A DNA stretch of 16,646 nucleotides from Roseburia sp. (GTDB lineage: Bacteria > Bacillota_A > Clostridia > Lachnospirales > Lachnospiraceae): positions 1 to 16,646 of the forward strand of contig JAFYQA010000029.1 of the NCBI GenBank assembly GCA_017547315.1, read 5' to 3'. Position 1 is the first letter of the stretch. Every line of letters starts with the position of its first letter. Positions 14,795-16,646 of the stretch are shown here, one piece after another. The translations under genes were made by a program, and so were the position numbers. Below the pieces are notes generated by a model, which was given only the letters and a program-made list of their open reading frames with translations, ran no database searches and had not been told where the DNA came from.

Positions 14795-15865
14795 CTAAAA
14801 TGTAAATGTCGTTATGGAAACCGCTAACGCAATTGTTATAAAAAAAAGTATCATACAATGCCCCTGCACTTTCATATACAGCACCGCGGCACCTGACAAC
14901 TGTTTCAAGCAACCCGAAATTCTACGATCTGTAAGCGGTTCTGTAATTGCCGCCATAATCTTATATAAAAGACATAACACGCCGGTCTTTAGTAATGGAC
15001 CAATTCCAATGCATATCAGTACAACAATACCTGCAATACCGATTCCATTTTTAATGATCATCCCAGAACCTAACAGCACCTCGCTGGCACTCCCCGCAGC
15101 ACCCCCTATTCCTGGAATCGCCGATACGGCCTTTGCAAACGTTCCCTGTGTCATTCGATCTTTTACAGGATTCATCAGATTTTGCACCACACTTAATCCT
15201 AACACCGTCGTTCCGGCAATCTTTATTCCCCAGTTCACTGCTGTTTCTAATAGTTCTGCAAGATTCCCAAATTGCGTTTCTTCAAAAAAGTGATTAAAAA
15301 TCTGTAGCAACACATACACATGAATGCACGGCAAAAGTACTTTTTCAAACACCCACTCTGCGAGATAAATCGCCAAAAAAGCAATCTGGTAAAAGCCTGC
15401 AGATGTATACACATTCGATGAAAAAAACATGCCTGTACAAAAGCAGGGGACAAACACCTGCATAAAACCTACACTCTGTTCTATGGTGTGTGCCACGATT
15501 TCCTGAAAAATGTACATAGACTTTAATAGCATTAATGCCAACACCGAATACACCAAAAGAAAACAGACATCTGAAATATACGAACTTCCAAAATCCCCTG
15601 CCGAGTTCTTTAACAAGGAAAAACAAAATGTAATCAAAAGAACTTCCAAAAATAGCATCTTATTCGCCGCGATTTCCGAAAAAAACAGTTCCTTTAACCA
15701 AAATACAATGTCAGTAATACTTTCTACACCCCAACCTTGGTCTATCACTTTTTCTAATAGCTCATAAAATGTCATAGACACACCTGTCTCTTCCAGAAAA
15801 GAGTCCAGTGCAGATAATTCCAATTCTCCCAGTAGCTCATTCATTAACTCATTTTCCTGCATCAT
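14795..15865 (-). CDS. spoIIIAE: Stage III sporulation protein AE
   Basis: Polytopic membrane protein of the SpoIIIA complex, 356 aa, with about seven or eight hydrophobic segments after a soluble stretch of roughly 65 residues. Recognisable family regions are LLETAVNWGIKIAGTTVLGL, the loop with AVSAIPGIGGAAGSASEVLL, and LGSGMIIKNGIGIAGIVVLI. The N-terminus has no signal peptide; the Bacillus protein is longer and, as I recall, begins with one. The start ATG shares four bases (ATGA) with the spoIIIAD stop, which implies coupled translation. It is the largest protein of the operon and probably the main membrane scaffold. Confidence 0.93.
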   Translation of the reverse strand: MMQENELMNELLGELELSALDSFLEETGVSMTFYELLEKVIDQGWGVESITDIVFWLKELFFSEIAANKMLFLEVLLITFCFSLLKNSAGDFGSSYISDVCFLLVYSVLALMLLKSMYIFQEIVAHTIEQSVGFMQVFVPCFCTGMFFSSNVYTSAGFYQIAFLAIYLAEWVFEKVLLPCIHVYVLLQIFNHFFEETQFGNLAELLETAVNWGIKIAGTTVLGLSVVQNLMNPVKDRMTQGTFAKAVSAIPGIGGAAGSASEVLLGSGMIIKNGIGIAGIVVLICIGIGPLLKTGVLCLLYKIMAAITEPLTDRRISGCLKQLSGAAVLYMKVQGHCMILFFITIALAVSITTFTF

Positions 15866-16245
15866 AAGATACTACCTATCACTTCCAAAAAGGTTAATAA
15901 TACAGGCAGACTAACCACTAATATAGAGATTTTCGCAAACGTTTCAATCTGGCTTCCGATTGCACCATATCCTGCATCTTTACATACATCCATAGCAAAT
16001 CCCGCCACATAAGCAATTCCAATCATTTTCAAAATCAGAGCTATGTAACTACTGTCAATGGAAAGCATCGATTCTAACCGCTCCACAAATGCCAAAACAA
16101 CCTGCATTTTATGTATCAAAAACGAAAAAATCAAAATACAGACTCCCATGCTGATTAGCATACTATATTCACTTTTTTCTTTTTTTAGAAATGTCGCCAG
16201 TAATACACCAGCTACTCCAATTATGCCGATTTTTATTACATCCAA
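15862..16245 (-). CDS. spoIIIAD: Stage III sporulation protein AD
   Basis: Small membrane protein of the SpoIIIA complex, 127 aa, with four predicted membrane segments (about 4-20, 28-46, 67-85 and 104-125). The family signature GYGAIGSQIETFAKISILVV is at about 92-111. The start is TTG at 16243-16245 (reads MDVIKIGIIG); the only upstream purine run, GGGGGAAA, is 9-12 bases away, so initiation may be weak. It overlaps spoIIIAE by four bases. A short inverted repeat lies between this gene and spoIIIAC. SpoIIIAD and SpoIIIAC are similar and may have arisen by duplication. Confidence 0.92.
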   Translation of the reverse strand: MDVIKIGIIGVAGVLLATFLKKEKSEYSMLISMGVCILIFSFLIHKMQVVLAFVERLESMLSIDSSYIALILKMIGIAYVAGFAMDVCKDAGYGAIGSQIETFAKISILVVSLPVLLTFLEVIGSIL

Positions 16246-16270
16246 TTTGCTCTATTTCCCCCACAATATT

Positions 16271-16296
16271 CTTTTTACGCTTCACAATGTAAAAAG
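16271..16296 (-). repeat. Small inverted repeat between spoIIIAC and spoIIIAD
   Basis: CTTTTTAC (16271-16278) and GTAAAAAG (16289-16296) are perfect complements with a 10-nt loop, spanning the spoIIIAC stop codon. There is no T-run, so it is not a terminator. It lies just upstream of the weak TTG start of spoIIIAD and might tune mRNA stability or translation there. Confidence 0.4.
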
Positions 16297-16476
16297 CGCT
16301 TGTATCGTTTCAAACAATTCATATATGTATGGCACAATCCAAAATAAAACCATAATAAGCCCTGCCAGACTGGTCAAAAAAGCCTGCTCCTCTCTACCAC
16401 TATGCTTTAAAACCTGTCCCAGCACTGTCACTAGAATTCCGACCGCTGCTATTTTAAAAATCAAATTTACACTCAT
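16282..16476 (-). CDS. spoIIIAC: Stage III sporulation protein AC
   Basis: Very small membrane protein of the SpoIIIA complex, 64 aa, with two membrane segments (about 5-24 and 33-54). The sequence MSVNLIFKIAAVGILVTVLG, followed by QVLKHSGREEQAFLTSLAGL, is characteristic of SpoIIIAC in length and pattern. The ATG at 16476 follows the spoIIIAB stop by 3 bases and has only a weak purine-rich ribosome binding site, so it probably depends on translation of spoIIIAB. Confidence 0.94.
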   Translation of the reverse strand: MSVNLIFKIAAVGILVTVLGQVLKHSGREEQAFLTSLAGLIMVLFWIVPYIYELFETIQALFTL

Positions 16477-16479
16477 CTT

Positions 16480-16646
16480 CTATACCAGCAGGATAATCAG
16501 CACCAGTCCGCTCATAATACAGACGGTCTGATATACCTTTTGTTTCTCCTTCCGCTCTTTTTGCTCCACTTCCATCAGAAAATCCAGTCTCTCCTGATAT
16601 AGTGATAAAATTTTTTGATTTTCTTCTACGCTCTTTCCAAAAAATG
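16480..16646 (-). CDS. spoIIIAB: Stage III sporulation protein AB (partial, 5' part beyond window)
   Basis: Only the last 54 full codons are in the window, ending at the TAG at 16480-16482. The visible part reads FFGKSVEENQKILSLYQERL, then a charged helix (EVEQKERKEKQKVYQTVCIM), then a membrane segment GLVLIILLV at the very end. A charged helix followed by a C-terminal membrane anchor is typical of SpoIIIAB, and the position directly upstream of spoIIIAC fits. The start, the promoter and spoIIIAA lie to the right of the window. Confidence 0.88.
   Translation of the reverse strand, partial: FFGKSVEENQKILSLYQERLDFLMEVEQKERKEKQKVYQTVCIMSGLVLIILLV

Noticed and set aside
14814..15293. 159-codon plus-strand open frame opposite spoIIIAE
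   Set aside because: It is antisense to a well-recognised membrane protein gene, has no ribosome binding site or recognisable family, and is explained by the composition of the opposite strand.
1..16646. CRISPR arrays, tRNA or rRNA genes, integrase-flanked islands
   Set aside because: I found no regularly spaced repeats, no tRNA-like cloverleaf and no attachment-site duplications. The tyrosine recombinase sits in a conserved housekeeping context.

Overview
The window most likely comes from a low-GC, endospore-forming Firmicute of class Clostridia, and Lachnospiraceae is my best guess. The AT-rich intergenic regions, clean TTGACA-N17-TATAAT promoters, strong GGAGG ribosome binding sites, RNase Y, a SpoIIM-type protein and six or more genes of the spoIIIA sporulation operon support this. 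The family-level assignment is inference from protein flavour and gene order, not from a search. Apart from dinB and the DAHP synthase gene, every gene lies on the minus strand.

Layout. (1) 1-488: 5' part of a rubrerythrin gene, cut by the window edge. (2) 586-1876: a LexA/DinR-type SOS box, a good sigma-A promoter and dinB (Y-family polymerase). (3) 1884-4033: two convergent gene pairs closed by long two-sided hairpins. aroD (type I 3-dehydroquinase) and a type I DAHP synthase gene are transcribed divergently, with -35 boxes only 4 bp apart. (4) 4034-5669: xerD-like tyrosine recombinase with its own promoter and a palindrome at the transcript start, then a SpoIIM-like membrane protein. (5) 5805-9207: rny, then recX and recA; recA has a perfect-spacing promoter and two abutting SOS-box-like palindromes. 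(6) 9413-12714: trxA, prfC (TTG start) and deoB, with a 170-bp GC-rich, heavily self-complementary stretch between prfC and trxA. (7) 12715-13089: a 375-bp gene-free stretch with a MITE-like inverted repeat, a possible deoB promoter and the spoIIIA terminator. (8) 13090-16646: spoIIIAH, AG, AF, AE, AD, AC and the 3' end of AB, tightly packed or overlapping.

How the genes work together. dinB, recA and recX form an SOS/recombination set, and both SOS promoters carry GAAC-N4-GTTC operators. aroD and the DAHP synthase supply steps 1 and 3 of the shikimate pathway from one shared control region. The SpoIIIA proteins build the channel complex between mother cell and forespore, and the SpoIIM-like protein would belong to the engulfment machinery. 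spoIIM, xerD and deoB are also near neighbours in Bacillus, which supports those calls. rny, prfC, trxA and deoB are housekeeping genes.

The least explained item is the structured stretch at 9758-9927. Next are the inverted-repeat element in the probable deoB leader, the Tyr at a normally His/Trp catalytic position of the recombinase, and the palindrome just after the xerD promoter. I see no phage, CRISPR, rRNA or tRNA in the window.
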